Assembly (NCBI GenBank): GCA_035498175.1
Contig: DATKAJ010000072.1
Location: 1-64,000, forward strand
Direction: 5' to 3'
DNA: 64,000 nucleotides
Source of the DNA: JALORV01 sp035498175
GTDB taxonomy: Bacteria > Pseudomonadota > Gammaproteobacteria > Burkholderiales > Burkholderiaceae_F
This document shows positions 25,407-34,393 of this stretch, one piece after another. A program made the translations under genes and the position numbers. Every line of letters begins with the position of its first letter. Positions within the stretch are counted from its first letter, which is position 1. The notes beneath the pieces were generated by a model that was not told the origin of the DNA, ran no database searches, and saw only the letters and a list, made by a program, of their open reading frames with translations.

Positions 25407-27746
25407 ATGTCGCGCGCGCTGCGCTACGGCCTGCTGGTCGCGCTTGCGCTCTCCGGAGTGCTGCTGTTCGTGCTGGCCTCGGCGAGCGGCAACACGGCGT
25501 TCTTCGAGCGGCACTATCCGATCCTGCTGGCTGTCAATGGCGTGATCGCAGCCGCGCTTGCGGTGCTGGTGCTGTTGCTGGTGCGCCGGCTCGTCAAGCG
25601 GCTCCGCCTCAAGCGGTTCGGCGCGCGCCTGACGACGCGCTTCGCCATCGCCTTCGCACTGATGGGCGTGCTGCCGGGCGTGCTGATCTATGTCGTGTCC
25701 ACGCAGTTCCTGGCGCGCTCGATCGAATCCTGGTTCGACGTCCGCGTCGACCGTGCGCTGGATTCCGGTCTGACGCTCGGGCGTGCGACCCTCGACAACC
25801 TGAAGGACGACGTGGCGTCGAAGGCTCGCGCCTGGGCGCTCGAACTTGCCGACATACCGGAATCCACCCAGCTGTCGCGGCTGAACCGCCTGCGCGAGCA
25901 GGCGAGCATCAGCGAAGCACTGCTGATCTCGGGTACCGGACAGCTCATCGGCGCCACCGGCGCGCAGGTCTCCGAACTGGTCCCCGAGATGCCGGCAGCG
26001 AGCGAATTGCGGCAGGCGCGCATGCAGCGCATCTTCGCGGTCATCGAGGGTGAGCCCGGCGCCGCTGAAGCGCGGCAGGGGCTGCGTGCACGGGTGATCG
26101 TGCCGATTCCAGCGCCGACGACGATGCCGATCGGCGGGCCGCTGCTGCCGCTCGATTACGTGCCGGGGCGCGCGCGCGACTCGCTGGGCGGCGCGCCGCC
26201 GCGCATCGGTGCGAGCATCGCCCCGTCGAGCGAAACGCGCTATCTGCAGCTGACCCAGCCGGTGCCCGCGTCGATCGCGGTCAACGCCGATGCGCTGCAG
26301 AACGGCTACCGCGACTATCAGGAGCTGTCGCTGTCCCGCAGCGGCCTGAAGACGATCTACGGCTTGACGCTGACGCTCACGCTGCTGCTGTCCGTGTTCG
26401 CGGCGATTGCAGGCAGCGTTCTGCTCGCGAGCTCGATGACGGCACCGCTGCTGCAACTGGCCGAAGGCACCCGGGCGGTGGCCGAGGGCAACTTCAAGCC
26501 CGTGCGCGAGTACCCCGGCAACGACGAGATGAACCTGCTGACGCGCTCGTTCAACGCGATGACGCGGCAGTTGACCGAGGCCCGCGACGCCGTCGAGACG
26601 AAGCAGCGCGAGGTCGAGAATGCCAAGGCCTACCTCGAGCGCGTACTCGCCAATTTATCGGCCGGCGTCGTCGTCCTCGACCGCGAGTTTCGGCTGGTCA
26701 CCGCGAATTTCGGCGCTTCGCGCATCCTCGGTCGTCCGTTGGCCGAGGACATCGGGCGGCTGTTCACCGAGATCGAGCCCGAACTCGCGGCCGCCTTCGA
26801 GACCGGGTTCGCCGAGCAGGTGCTGGCCTCGAGCGTGAAGGACTCCTGGCAGCGTCAGATCGAGGTCCGGCGCGCCGGAGCCTCGCCGATGGCCGACCCG
26901 CTTATGCTGCTCGCGCGGGGCTCGCGGCTGCCGCTCGACGACGGTCTCGGCCATGTCGTGGTCTTCGACGACATCACGCAGGTGATCTCGGCGCAGCGGG
27001 CGGTGGCGTGGGGTGAAGTCGCGCGGCGGCTCGCGCACGAGATCAAGAACCCGCTCACGCCGATCCAGCTCGCTGCAGAGCGCCTGCAGATGAAGCTCGT
27101 CGACAAGCTGCCGGGCGGCGAAGCCGACGTCCTGCGCCGCGGCACGTCGACGATCGTCAACCAGGTCGCCGCCATGAAGCGCATGGTCGACGACTTCCGC
27201 GACTACGCGCGAGTGCCGCCGGCGCGGCTGGTGCCGCTCGACCTGAACGCCCTGATCGAGGAGGTCGTGACGCTCTACCGCACCGCGGGGGCGCCGGTCA
27301 CGCTGGCGCTTGCGCCCCACCTGCCGCTGATCGAAGGCGACGCCACGCAGCTGCGCCAGGTGATCCACAACCTGATCGGCAACGCCCAGGAAGCGCTCGC
27401 CGGGCATGCCGACTCGAAGATCGTAGTGCGCACGGCACTGGCGGAAATCGTCGACGCCAGCGGCATCGTGCGCGGCGTCCGTTTCAGTGTCGAGGACAAT
27501 GGTCCCGGCTTCGCGGCGAATATACTGCGCCGTGCATTCGAGCCCTATATCACCACCAAGCCCAGCGGAACCGGCCTCGGTCTGGCCATGGTCAAGAAGG
27601 TCGTCGACGAACACGGCGCGCACGTTGAGGCGGTCAACCGCGGTTCCGGGGTTGGTCATGCGGGTGGCGCTATCGTGACTATCGTGTTCCGCCGCCTGGC
27701 GCAGGACGATTCCGCGGCGCACCGCACTTCGCGGCGCGTCGCCTGA
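25407..27746 (+). CDS. ntrY: NtrY-type sensor histidine kinase
   Basis: A 779-residue membrane sensor kinase. There are three hydrophobic segments in the first 110 residues, a periplasmic region to about 310, another membrane helix, and HAMP at about 340-395 (SMTAPLLQLAEGTRAVAEGNF). A PAS domain follows (about 415-530). The dimerisation/phosphoacceptor helix has His544 in RRLAHEIKNPLTPIQ. The ATPase domain has the N box GNAQEAL, G1 DNGPGF and G2 GTGLGLAMV. In relatives NtrYX responds to nitrogen or redox state and affects envelope and respiration genes. ntrX starts 2 bases after its stop. Confidence 0.94.
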   Translation: MSRALRYGLLVALALSGVLLFVLASASGNTAFFERHYPILLAVNGVIAAALAVLVLLLVRRLVKRLRLKRFGARLTTRFAIAFALMGVLPGVLIYVVSTQFLARSIESWFDVRVDRALDSGLTLGRATLDNLKDDVASKARAWALELADIPESTQLSRLNRLREQASISEALLISGTGQLIGATGAQVSELVPEMPAASELRQARMQRIFAVIEGEPGAAEARQGLRARVIVPIPAPTTMPIGGPLLPLDYVPGRARDSLGGAPPRIGASIAPSSETRYLQLTQPVPASIAVNADALQNGYRDYQELSLSRSGLKTIYGLTLTLTLLLSVFAAIAGSVLLASSMTAPLLQLAEGTRAVAEGNFKPVREYPGNDEMNLLTRSFNAMTRQLTEARDAVETKQREVENAKAYLERVLANLSAGVVVLDREFRLVTANFGASRILGRPLAEDIGRLFTEIEPELAAAFETGFAEQVLASSVKDSWQRQIEVRRAGASPMADPLMLLARGSRLPLDDGLGHVVVFDDITQVISAQRAVAWGEVARRLAHEIKNPLTPIQLAAERLQMKLVDKLPGGEADVLRRGTSTIVNQVAAMKRMVDDFRDYARVPPARLVPLDLNALIEEVVTLYRTAGAPVTLALAPHLPLIEGDATQLRQVIHNLIGNAQEALAGHADSKIVVRTALAEIVDASGIVRGVRFSVEDNGPGFAANILRRAFEPYITTKPSGTGLGLAMVKKVVDEHGAHVEAVNRGSGVGHAGGAIVTIVFRRLAQDDSAAHRTSRRVA

Positions 27747-27748
27747 AA

Positions 27749-28531
27749 ATGGCCAGCATTCTCGTCGTCGACGACGAAGTCGGCATCCGCGAACTGCTGT
27801 CGGAGATCCTCGGCGACGAAGGTCACTCAGTGCTGACGGCAGAGAACGCGGCGCGTGCGCGCGAACTGCGCGGCAGCGAGCAGGTCGACCTCGTGCTGCT
27901 TGACATCTGGATGCCGGATACCGACGGCGTCACGCTGCTCAAGGAGTGGGCGGCCAATGGCCAGCTCAACATACCGGTCATCATGATGTCGGGACACGCG
28001 ACCATCGATACGGCGGTCGAGGCGACGCGCTACGGCGCGCTCGAGTTCCTTGAAAAGCCGATCGCAATGGCGCGCCTGCTGGCGGCCGTGAGGTCCGGCC
28101 TTGAGCGCGGCCGCCTGATGCGCGCGCTGCGCGCGGCGCCCGCTGCTGGGCCGGGCCCGACGCTGCCCGCGACGGCGGAGGCGCTGCCGTCCGCGGCCGC
28201 GCCGGCGTCAAGCCACACACCCGAGCAGCCGTCCGCGCACAATGGCGTTCCGCTCGACCAGCCGCTGCGGGAGGCGCGCGATCAGTTCGAGCGAGTCTAC
28301 TTCGAGTTCCATCTGGCGCGTGAGAACTACAGCATGACGCGTGTGGCCGACCGTGCCGGACTGGAGCGCACGCACCTGTATCGCAAGCTCAAGCAACTCG
28401 GCATCGAGCTCGCACGGGGTGCCCGTCGCGAGCGTCCGGCCGAAGAACATGCCTTGGATGCGCCCCCGGTGGAACCGGTGCCCGTGCGGCAGCCTCCTGT
28501 CTACGTGCAGCGCGACGAATACGACGACTAG
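27749..28531 (+). CDS. ntrX: NtrX-like response regulator lacking the AAA+ domain
   Basis: A 260-residue regulator. The receiver domain (1-120) has the phospho-acceptor Asp52 in LLDIWMPDTDG, Thr/Ser in MMSGHAT, and Lys in LEKP. An Ala/Pro-rich linker of about 45 residues follows (about 130-175). A Fis-type helix-turn-helix is at about 185-225 (HLARENYSMTRVADRAGLERTHLYRKLKQLGI). Classical NtrX (about 450 residues) carries a sigma54-interacting AAA+ ATPase between these parts; here there is none. I recall the same short form in Burkholderiales, so this is probably a lineage trait, not damage. It cannot act as a normal sigma54 activator. Confidence 0.9.
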   Translation: MASILVVDDEVGIRELLSEILGDEGHSVLTAENAARARELRGSEQVDLVLLDIWMPDTDGVTLLKEWAANGQLNIPVIMMSGHATIDTAVEATRYGALEFLEKPIAMARLLAAVRSGLERGRLMRALRAAPAAGPGPTLPATAEALPSAAAPASSHTPEQPSAHNGVPLDQPLREARDQFERVYFEFHLARENYSMTRVADRAGLERTHLYRKLKQLGIELARGARRERPAEEHALDAPPVEPVPVRQPPVYVQRDEYDD

Positions 28532-28703
28532 GGAGCCTCTGCATGACCGCTGATGCGGAGGCGTCGGTGGCCTGTTCACGCCAGGCCCGGAGCCTGGACG
28601 TGATTGCAACGCTTACTGTGCATCGCGCGCGCCGACTGCGAGAGCCGGTCCGGGCCGCGGCAGGGTTGCGCCGGGCGAGACCGCTGGTCCGGAAGGCTGC
28701 CCG

Positions 28704-30116
28704 ATGAAGATCATCATCGTCGGTGCCGGTCGCGTTGGCTCGTCGGTCGCCGAAAGCCTGGTCTCGGAAGCAAACGACATTACCGTGGTCGATTCCGACC
28801 CGGCGCGCATCGCCGACCTGCAGGACCGATTCGACCTGCGCGGAATCGTCGGCAATGCGGCGCTGCCGTCAACGCTGAAGCAGGCGGGCGCAGACGACTC
28901 GGACATGCTGATCGCGGTGACTGCATACGACGAAACTAATCTCGTCGCCTGCAAGGTCGCCGCCGATCTGTTCAACGTTCCGACCCGCATCGCGCGCGTG
29001 CGCAACGTGGAGCTGCAGCAGCATCCGAAGCTGATCGGCGAGGAAGGCTTCCGTGCGTCGCATGTGATCTTTCCGGAGCAGACGGTCACCGACACGTTGC
29101 TCAGCCTGATCGAGTTTCCCGAGGCGCTGCAGGTGCTCGACTTCGCCGACGGTCGGGCGAGCCTGATCGCAGTGCGCGCGTTCGCCGGCGGCCCGCTGGT
29201 GTCGCACCCGGTCAAGGAGCTGCGGCGGCACCTGCCGAACGTCGACGCGCGGATCGTCGCGATGTTCCGCGACGAAGCCAGCGTCCGCGTCGACGGCGAC
29301 ACGCAGATCCAGCCGGGCGACGAGGTCTTCTTCCTCGCGGCCTCGCAGAACATCCGCACTGTGATGGGCGAACTGCGGCGCATGGACAAGCCGGTGCGGC
29401 GCGTGATCATCGCCGGCGGCGGCAACATCGGCCGCCGGGTCGCGCGCGCGCTCGACACCGGAGAGGGACTCGAGATTTCCGAGAAATTCGTCGTCAAGAT
29501 CATCGAGGCCGACAAGCGTCGCTCGGAGCAGCTGGCACAGCAGCTCTCGTCCGACGTGCTCGTGCTGCACGGCGACACGACCGACGAGGACCTGCTGCTG
29601 CAGGAAGGCGTGCACGAAGCCGACCTGTTCATCGCGCTGACGAACGACGACGAGAACAACATCATGAGCGCGCTGCTCGCCAAGCGCATGGGCGCGCGCC
29701 GCGTGATCGCGCTGATCAACCGCAAGAGCTACGGCGACCTGATGCAGGGCGGCCAGATCGATGTCGCGATCTCGCCTTCGTACGTCACCCTATCGGCACT
29801 GCTGAAGTTCGTCAGGCGCGGCGACGTCGTGGCGGCGCACAGCCTGCGTCGTGGCGCCGCGGAAGCGCTGGAGATCGTCGCCCATGGCGACGCGCGAACG
29901 TCGCGTGTGATCGGCAAGAGCATCGAGCAGATCGAGCTGCCGCGCGGGGTCACGATCGGCGCCGTCGTTCGCGGCGGGGGCGCGCGTGCGAACGTCCTGA
30001 TGGCGCACCACGACACCGTGATCGAGCCCGAGGATCACCTCATCGTGTTCGTCGAGAACAAGCGGCTGATCCAGCGCGTCGAGCGGCTGTTCACGGTCGG
30101 CGTCGGCTTCTTCTGA
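28704..30116 (+). CDS. trkA: Trk system potassium uptake protein TrkA
   Basis: A 470-residue cytoplasmic NAD(H)-binding regulator of TrkH-type K+ channels. It has two RCK repeats. The first begins MKIIIVGAGRVGSSVAE with VDSDPARI as the acidic strand end. The second is near residue 235 with IIAGGGNIGRRVA. Each is followed by a TrkA-C domain. Length and arrangement match E. coli TrkA. GGAAGG precedes the ATG. It follows ntrX by 172 bases on the same strand; its channel partner trkH is 4.3 kb downstream, beyond a TRAP transporter. Confidence 0.95.
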   Translation: MKIIIVGAGRVGSSVAESLVSEANDITVVDSDPARIADLQDRFDLRGIVGNAALPSTLKQAGADDSDMLIAVTAYDETNLVACKVAADLFNVPTRIARVRNVELQQHPKLIGEEGFRASHVIFPEQTVTDTLLSLIEFPEALQVLDFADGRASLIAVRAFAGGPLVSHPVKELRRHLPNVDARIVAMFRDEASVRVDGDTQIQPGDEVFFLAASQNIRTVMGELRRMDKPVRRVIIAGGGNIGRRVARALDTGEGLEISEKFVVKIIEADKRRSEQLAQQLSSDVLVLHGDTTDEDLLLQEGVHEADLFIALTNDDENNIMSALLAKRMGARRVIALINRKSYGDLMQGGQIDVAISPSYVTLSALLKFVRRGDVVAAHSLRRGAAEALEIVAHGDARTSRVIGKSIEQIELPRGVTIGAVVRGGGARANVLMAHHDTVIEPEDHLIVFVENKRLIQRVERLFTVGVGFF

Positions 30117-30188
30117 TGCTGCGCTGCAACTGCGCGGTACTCCCTAAGCACTTTCCCTTAGTAGGCGCAAAGCGTCGCGCGTGCGCAG

Positions 30189-30208
30189 GCGATTCTTCCT
30201 AGAATCGC
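30189..30208. promoter_or_regulatory. perfect inverted repeat upstream of the TRAP operon
   Basis: GCGATTCT-TCCT-AGAATCGC has perfect 8-base arms with a 4-base centre, about 100 bases before the binding-protein start. The right arm contains TAGAAT, a plausible -10 box, so a protein bound here would block transcription. It is a candidate operator. No regulator gene is adjacent. Confidence 0.4.
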
Positions 30209-30308
30209 AGACAGCGGCAAATTCACTGCGATTAACGCAAGACCGGCCGCGCGAACCGTCGGCGGAGCACTGACGCGTCGCAAATCCAACCTCAGCCAAG
30301 GAGACCTC

Positions 30309-31457
30309 ATGGAGTTCGTGAAGGGCAAGGACGCCGCGCCGATGCGCCGCCGGTTCCTGTCGAAGGCGGCCGCCGCCACGGCAGGCACGGCAGCGCTCGG
30401 ATTCCCGATGGTGAGCAGGGCGCAGGCGATTTCGCTGCGTTTCCAGAGCACCTGGCCGACCAAGGACATTTTCCACGAGTACGCCGGCGACTTCGTCAAG
30501 AAGGTCAACGACATGTCGGCCGGCCGCCTGAAGATCGAACTGCTTCCCGCGGGCTCAGTGGTCCCGGCGTTCGGGCTGCTCGACGCGGTCAACAAGGGCA
30601 CGCTCGACGGCGGCCACGGCGTCGTTGCGTACTGGTACGGGAAGAACTCGGCGGTCGCGCTGTGGGGCTCAGGGCCCGCCTTCGGGATGGACGCGAACCA
30701 GGTGCTCGCGTGGCACTACTACGGTGGCGGCAGGCAGATTCTCGATGACATCTACAAGAGCCTGAATCTGAACGTCGTTTCCTACCTGTACGGCCCCATG
30801 CCGACCCAGCCGTTCGGCTGGTTCAAGAAGCCGATCACCAAGGTCGAGGACGTCAAGGGAATGAAGTTCCGCACGGTCGGCCTGGCTGTCGACATGTACA
30901 CGGCGCAAGGCGCGGCGGTCAACCCGCTGCCCGGCGGCGAAATCGTGCCGGCGCTCGACCGTGGCTTGATCGATGGCGCGGAATTCAACAATGCGAGCTC
31001 CGACCGGCTTCTAGGTTTTCCCGATGTCTCCAAGGTCTGCATGTTGCAGAGCTTTCACCAGTCGAGCGAACAGTTCGAGGTCCTGTTCAACAAGACCAAG
31101 TACGACGCGCTGCCACAGGACCTGAAGCACATCATCGACTATGCGGTGCAGGCGTCGAGCGCCGACATGAGCTGGAAGGCGGCCGACCGCTATTCGCAGG
31201 ACTACATCAACCTGCGGACCAAGGATGGCGTGAGCTTCTACAAGACCCCCGACGCGATCCTGCGCAATCAGCTCGAGGTGTGGGACAAGCTGATCGAAGC
31301 GAAGTCGGCCGAGAACCCGCACTTCAAGAAGGTGCTCGACTCGATGCGGGCGTTCGCCGAGCGGACGTGTCGCTACGGGTTCGACTACAACGTCGACTAC
31401 CGGATGGCCTACAACCACTATTTCGGACGGCAGGCTGCACCCGCCAAAAAGACCTGA
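30309..31457 (+). CDS. TRAP transporter substrate-binding protein (DctP family)
   Basis: A 382-residue periplasmic binding protein. The N-terminus has a twin-arginine type signal (RRRFLSKAAAATAG, cleavage near AQA at 38-40), as usual for this subgroup. The mature part starts SLRFQSTWPTKDIFHEYAGDF and holds a conserved Arg in GMKFRTVGLA (about 184) that typically contacts a substrate carboxylate. It resembles the TakP/FcbT1 branch (alpha-keto acids, chloroaromatic or mannitol-type). The ligand is most likely an organic acid but cannot be named. AAGGAG precedes the ATG. A strong terminator follows the gene. Confidence 0.92.
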   Translation: MEFVKGKDAAPMRRRFLSKAAAATAGTAALGFPMVSRAQAISLRFQSTWPTKDIFHEYAGDFVKKVNDMSAGRLKIELLPAGSVVPAFGLLDAVNKGTLDGGHGVVAYWYGKNSAVALWGSGPAFGMDANQVLAWHYYGGGRQILDDIYKSLNLNVVSYLYGPMPTQPFGWFKKPITKVEDVKGMKFRTVGLAVDMYTAQGAAVNPLPGGEIVPALDRGLIDGAEFNNASSDRLLGFPDVSKVCMLQSFHQSSEQFEVLFNKTKYDALPQDLKHIIDYAVQASSADMSWKAADRYSQDYINLRTKDGVSFYKTPDAILRNQLEVWDKLIEAKSAENPHFKKVLDSMRAFAERTCRYGFDYNVDYRMAYNHYFGRQAAPAKKT

Positions 31458-31470
31458 ACGAGCAAGGATC

Positions 31471-31494
31471 CCGGCCACACGGCCGGTTTTTTTT
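31471..31494 (+). terminator. Rho-independent terminator between the TRAP binding protein and permease genes
   Basis: CCGGCC-ACAC-GGCCGG stem-loop (31471-31486) followed directly by eight T residues (31487-31494). It lies 14 bases after the binding-protein stop. Partial read-through would give much more binding protein than membrane subunits, a common arrangement in binding-protein transporters. Confidence 0.85.
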
Positions 31495-31576
31495 ATGTGG
31501 GGCAGGCGACGCCACGCGTCGCCTGCATGTTTTTCAGGCGGTACGGACTTGCGGTTTCGTTCCTGGCGAGGGTTCG

Positions 31577-32200
31577 ATGCAACGCTTCCTGCTGACAGTG
31601 GACAAGATATCGACTTTCTTCGGCCAGGTCTTTTCGTGGCTGATTGTTGGACTGACGATCCTGATCACGTGGGAGGTGTACTCCCGCTATGTCCTAAATA
31701 AGCCGCACGCGTGGGCGCTCGATGCCCAGATCATGCTTTACGGGACGCTCTTCATGATGGCGGGTGCGTACACGCTGGCTAAGAACAACCACGTCCGGGG
31801 CGACGTGCTGTACGGATTCTTTCAACCGCGCACGCAGGCATGGATCGATCTGATCCTTTACGTCGCGTTCTTCCTGCCGGGCGTTATCTCGCTCACCTAT
31901 GCGGGATGGGGCTATGCCCACGATTCATTCGCGATCCGCGAGCAGACTTTTTCGGCGGAGCAATTGCCGATCTACCCGTTCAAGTTCGTGATTCCGGTGG
32001 CGGGCGCGTTGCTGCTGCTGCAGGGCATCGTCGAGATCATCCGTTGCGTCCTGTGCATCCGCGACGGTGAGTGGCCGAGCAGAATCGAGGACGTCGAGGA
32101 GGTCGACGTCGACAAACTGAAGCAGATGGTTCACGTGAAGGACGAAGACATCCTCGCGGCCGACGCCGTGCTAGTCGCGCACGAGCGGGAGCCGCAATGA
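31577..32200 (+). CDS. TRAP transporter small permease (DctQ family)
   Basis: A 207-residue inner-membrane protein with four hydrophobic helices (about 15-37, 49-70, 90-110, 133-155). The DctQ-type core includes WEVYSRYVLNKPHAWALD and AKNNHVRGDVLY. The C-terminal 45 residues are acidic and cytoplasmic. ATG at 31577 follows GCGAGGG and is the first codon giving the family N-terminus. The stop overlaps the ATG of the large permease gene (ATGA). Confidence 0.9.
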   Translation: MQRFLLTVDKISTFFGQVFSWLIVGLTILITWEVYSRYVLNKPHAWALDAQIMLYGTLFMMAGAYTLAKNNHVRGDVLYGFFQPRTQAWIDLILYVAFFLPGVISLTYAGWGYAHDSFAIREQTFSAEQLPIYPFKFVIPVAGALLLLQGIVEIIRCVLCIRDGEWPSRIEDVEEVDVDKLKQMVHVKDEDILAADAVLVAHEREPQ

Positions 32201-34305
32201 AGATCCGCAAGGAGCTGTGGTTCGGCTTCGCGCTGATGGCGCTGCTCATCGCCGGCGCTCTGTACATCCTGCTTTCGGCCGAGACGATCACGCGCGGGCA
32301 CCTCGGCCTGCTGATGCTGTCGCTGGTGGTCGTTGCGATCATGATGGGCTTCCCCACCGCCTTCACGCTGATGGGAATGGGGATCCTGTTCACGTGGCTC
32401 TCCTACGACAAAGACATCGAGAAGACGCTCGATCTTTTTGTGCAGTCGACATTCAAGGTAATGAGCAACGACGTGCTGATCTCGATCCCCTTGTTCGTCT
32501 TCATGGGGTACCTCGTCGAGCGCGCCAACCTGATCGAGAAGCTTTTCAGGTCTCTGCACCTGGCGATGGCACGCATCCCGGGCTCGCTCGCGGTCGCCAC
32601 GCTCGTCACCTGCGCGGTGTTCGCGACGGCGACCGGCATCGTCGGCGCGGTCGTCACGCTGATGGGCCTGCTCGCGTTCCCGGCGATGCTGAAGGCCGGC
32701 TACAACAGCAAGCTGGGCGCCGGCGCCGTGACGGCGGGTGGCTGCCTTGGCATCCTGATTCCGCCGTCGGTGATGCTGATCGTGTACGGAGCGACGGCGG
32801 GGGTCTCGGTCGTGCAGCTCTACGCCGGTGCGTTCCTTCCGGGGCTCATGTTGGCCGGCCTGTACGTCGCCTACGTAATCATCGTCGCGAAGGTCTGGCC
32901 GCACATGGCCCCGCCGCTGTCAGAGGAGGGTCGCAACGTCAAGTTGCCTCCGGTGCTCGAGGCGCTGTCTTCGGATGGCAGCAGGCGTGCCCTGCCGGCG
33001 GTGCTCGGTGCATTCAGGGGCCGCACGAACGCGAACATCAGGACAGCGGACCTGGCCAGACAGGCAGGGATCACGCTGACACCGCTTCTGTTCTTCGCTT
33101 TCGTGATGGCGGAGGCCTACATCGCGGTGACGGCCCCGCCCGAGGCGGCCTCCACGCTTCAACAGATGGACTCGTCGGCCGGCATGGGGGAATCGCGTGA
33201 AGCCGGTGGGCTGGCCGAGCCCGAGGGTGTGCAGGAGCCGCCGTCCTCTTCGGGCGACGTGAAAGAGCCCCCGGGCGCCGACGCCAAGGAACCGCCGAGC
33301 GCGGCCCCGGCTGCCGCGTCTGAAGCCCCGACGGCCGCAGCGGAAGCCCCGACGGCCCAACCCGCGCCGATCGGCTTCTGGATCGCGCTCGGCGTCGGCA
33401 CGCTGGCGTTGGTGCTCTTCTACGCGATCTTCTCGATCAAGCGGCTCGAGATCTTCCGCATGCTGCTGGCATCGTTCTTTCCACTCGTCGTGCTGATTCT
33501 CGCGGTGCTGGGTTCCATCGTGTTCGGCCTGACGACTCCAACCGAGGCGGCCGCGATAGGAGCCTTCGGCGGATTCGTGCTCGCCGCCGTCTACATGCTG
33601 ATCAACTATCCCAGTGCCCAGATGCGGAAGATCCTGCTCGTCTGGGTTCCACTGTGGGTGCCGTTTCTGGCCTCGATCGTCTGGTTCCGGCTGGCGCTGG
33701 CCGGAGTCGTGCCGAGCGTGCCGACGTGGTTCGGGCTGATCGCGATCATCGGCATCGGCATCTGGTCGATCCTCGCACTGCGCCAGGCGAAGCTGATGGA
33801 CACGGTCCGCGAGTCGTCTTTCCTGACTGCGAAGACGAGTGCGATGGTGTGCTGGCTCTTCGTCGGCTCGGCCATCTTCTCTTCGGCCTTCGCGCTGCTC
33901 GGCGGACAGGAACTGGTCGAGAAGTGGGTTCTGTCGATGAATCTGTCGAAGACCGAGTTCATGCTGCTGTCGCAGGTGATCATCTTCATCCTCGGCTGGC
34001 CGCTGGAGTGGACCGAGATCATCGTGATCTTCATGCCGATATTCGTGCCGCTGCTCGACAAGTTCGGTGTGGATCCGCTGTTCTTCGGCCTGCTCGTGGC
34101 CCTGAACCTCCAGACGGCATTTCTGTCGCCTCCGGTGGCGATGGCGGCGTTCTACCTGAAGGGCGTCAGCCCACCGCATGTGACGCTCAATCAGATCTTC
34201 GCGGGCATGATGCCGTTCATGGCCATCCAGGTCGTCGCCATCTTCCTGCTCTACCTGTTCCCGCAGATCGGGCTGTGGATCCCGAGCATGGTGTACGGCA
34301 AGTAA
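32197..34305 (+). CDS. TRAP transporter large permease (DctM family) with a Pro/Ala/Glu-rich insert
   Basis: A 702-residue inner-membrane permease that carries the transport step with DctQ and the binding protein. Many helices are present, with the DctM core FATATGIVGAVVTLMGLLAFPAML near 150 and GGCLGILIPPSVMLIVYGA near 185. A second half ends with LNLQTAFLSPPVAMAAFYLKG. It is longer than common DctM (about 430) because of an expanded central region. This includes a low-complexity, probably non-membrane stretch at about residues 330-390, rich in EPP and EAPTA. Translation is coupled to DctQ. trkH follows 88 bases later. Confidence 0.9.
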   Translation: MKIRKELWFGFALMALLIAGALYILLSAETITRGHLGLLMLSLVVVAIMMGFPTAFTLMGMGILFTWLSYDKDIEKTLDLFVQSTFKVMSNDVLISIPLFVFMGYLVERANLIEKLFRSLHLAMARIPGSLAVATLVTCAVFATATGIVGAVVTLMGLLAFPAMLKAGYNSKLGAGAVTAGGCLGILIPPSVMLIVYGATAGVSVVQLYAGAFLPGLMLAGLYVAYVIIVAKVWPHMAPPLSEEGRNVKLPPVLEALSSDGSRRALPAVLGAFRGRTNANIRTADLARQAGITLTPLLFFAFVMAEAYIAVTAPPEAASTLQQMDSSAGMGESREAGGLAEPEGVQEPPSSSGDVKEPPGADAKEPPSAAPAAASEAPTAAAEAPTAQPAPIGFWIALGVGTLALVLFYAIFSIKRLEIFRMLLASFFPLVVLILAVLGSIVFGLTTPTEAAAIGAFGGFVLAAVYMLINYPSAQMRKILLVWVPLWVPFLASIVWFRLALAGVVPSVPTWFGLIAIIGIGIWSILALRQAKLMDTVRESSFLTAKTSAMVCWLFVGSAIFSSAFALLGGQELVEKWVLSMNLSKTEFMLLSQVIIFILGWPLEWTEIIVIFMPIFVPLLDKFGVDPLFFGLLVALNLQTAFLSPPVAMAAFYLKGVSPPHVTLNQIFAGMMPFMAIQVVAIFLLYLFPQIGLWIPSMVYGK
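33322..33357 (+). repeat. 15-base direct repeat inside the DctM low-complexity insert
   Basis: GAAGCCCCGACGGCC occurs at 33322-33336 and again at 33343-33357, spaced by 21 bases (7 codons, EAPTAAA register). It stays in frame, so it is consistent with growth of the insert by slippage or duplication. Confidence 0.7.
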
Positions 34306-34393
34306 TCGGCGCGGGGCGGCGGCCCCGCCCGCAGTACCTGCTCGCTGAGGTTGGAACCGCCGGCGCATAATCCGCGCGCCGCCACGGTGCCCC

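Noticed and set aside
33139..33375. Low-complexity DctM region as a frameshift or mobile insertion
   Set aside because: The frame is intact through the region and there are no inverted repeats or target duplications; slippage growth is simpler.
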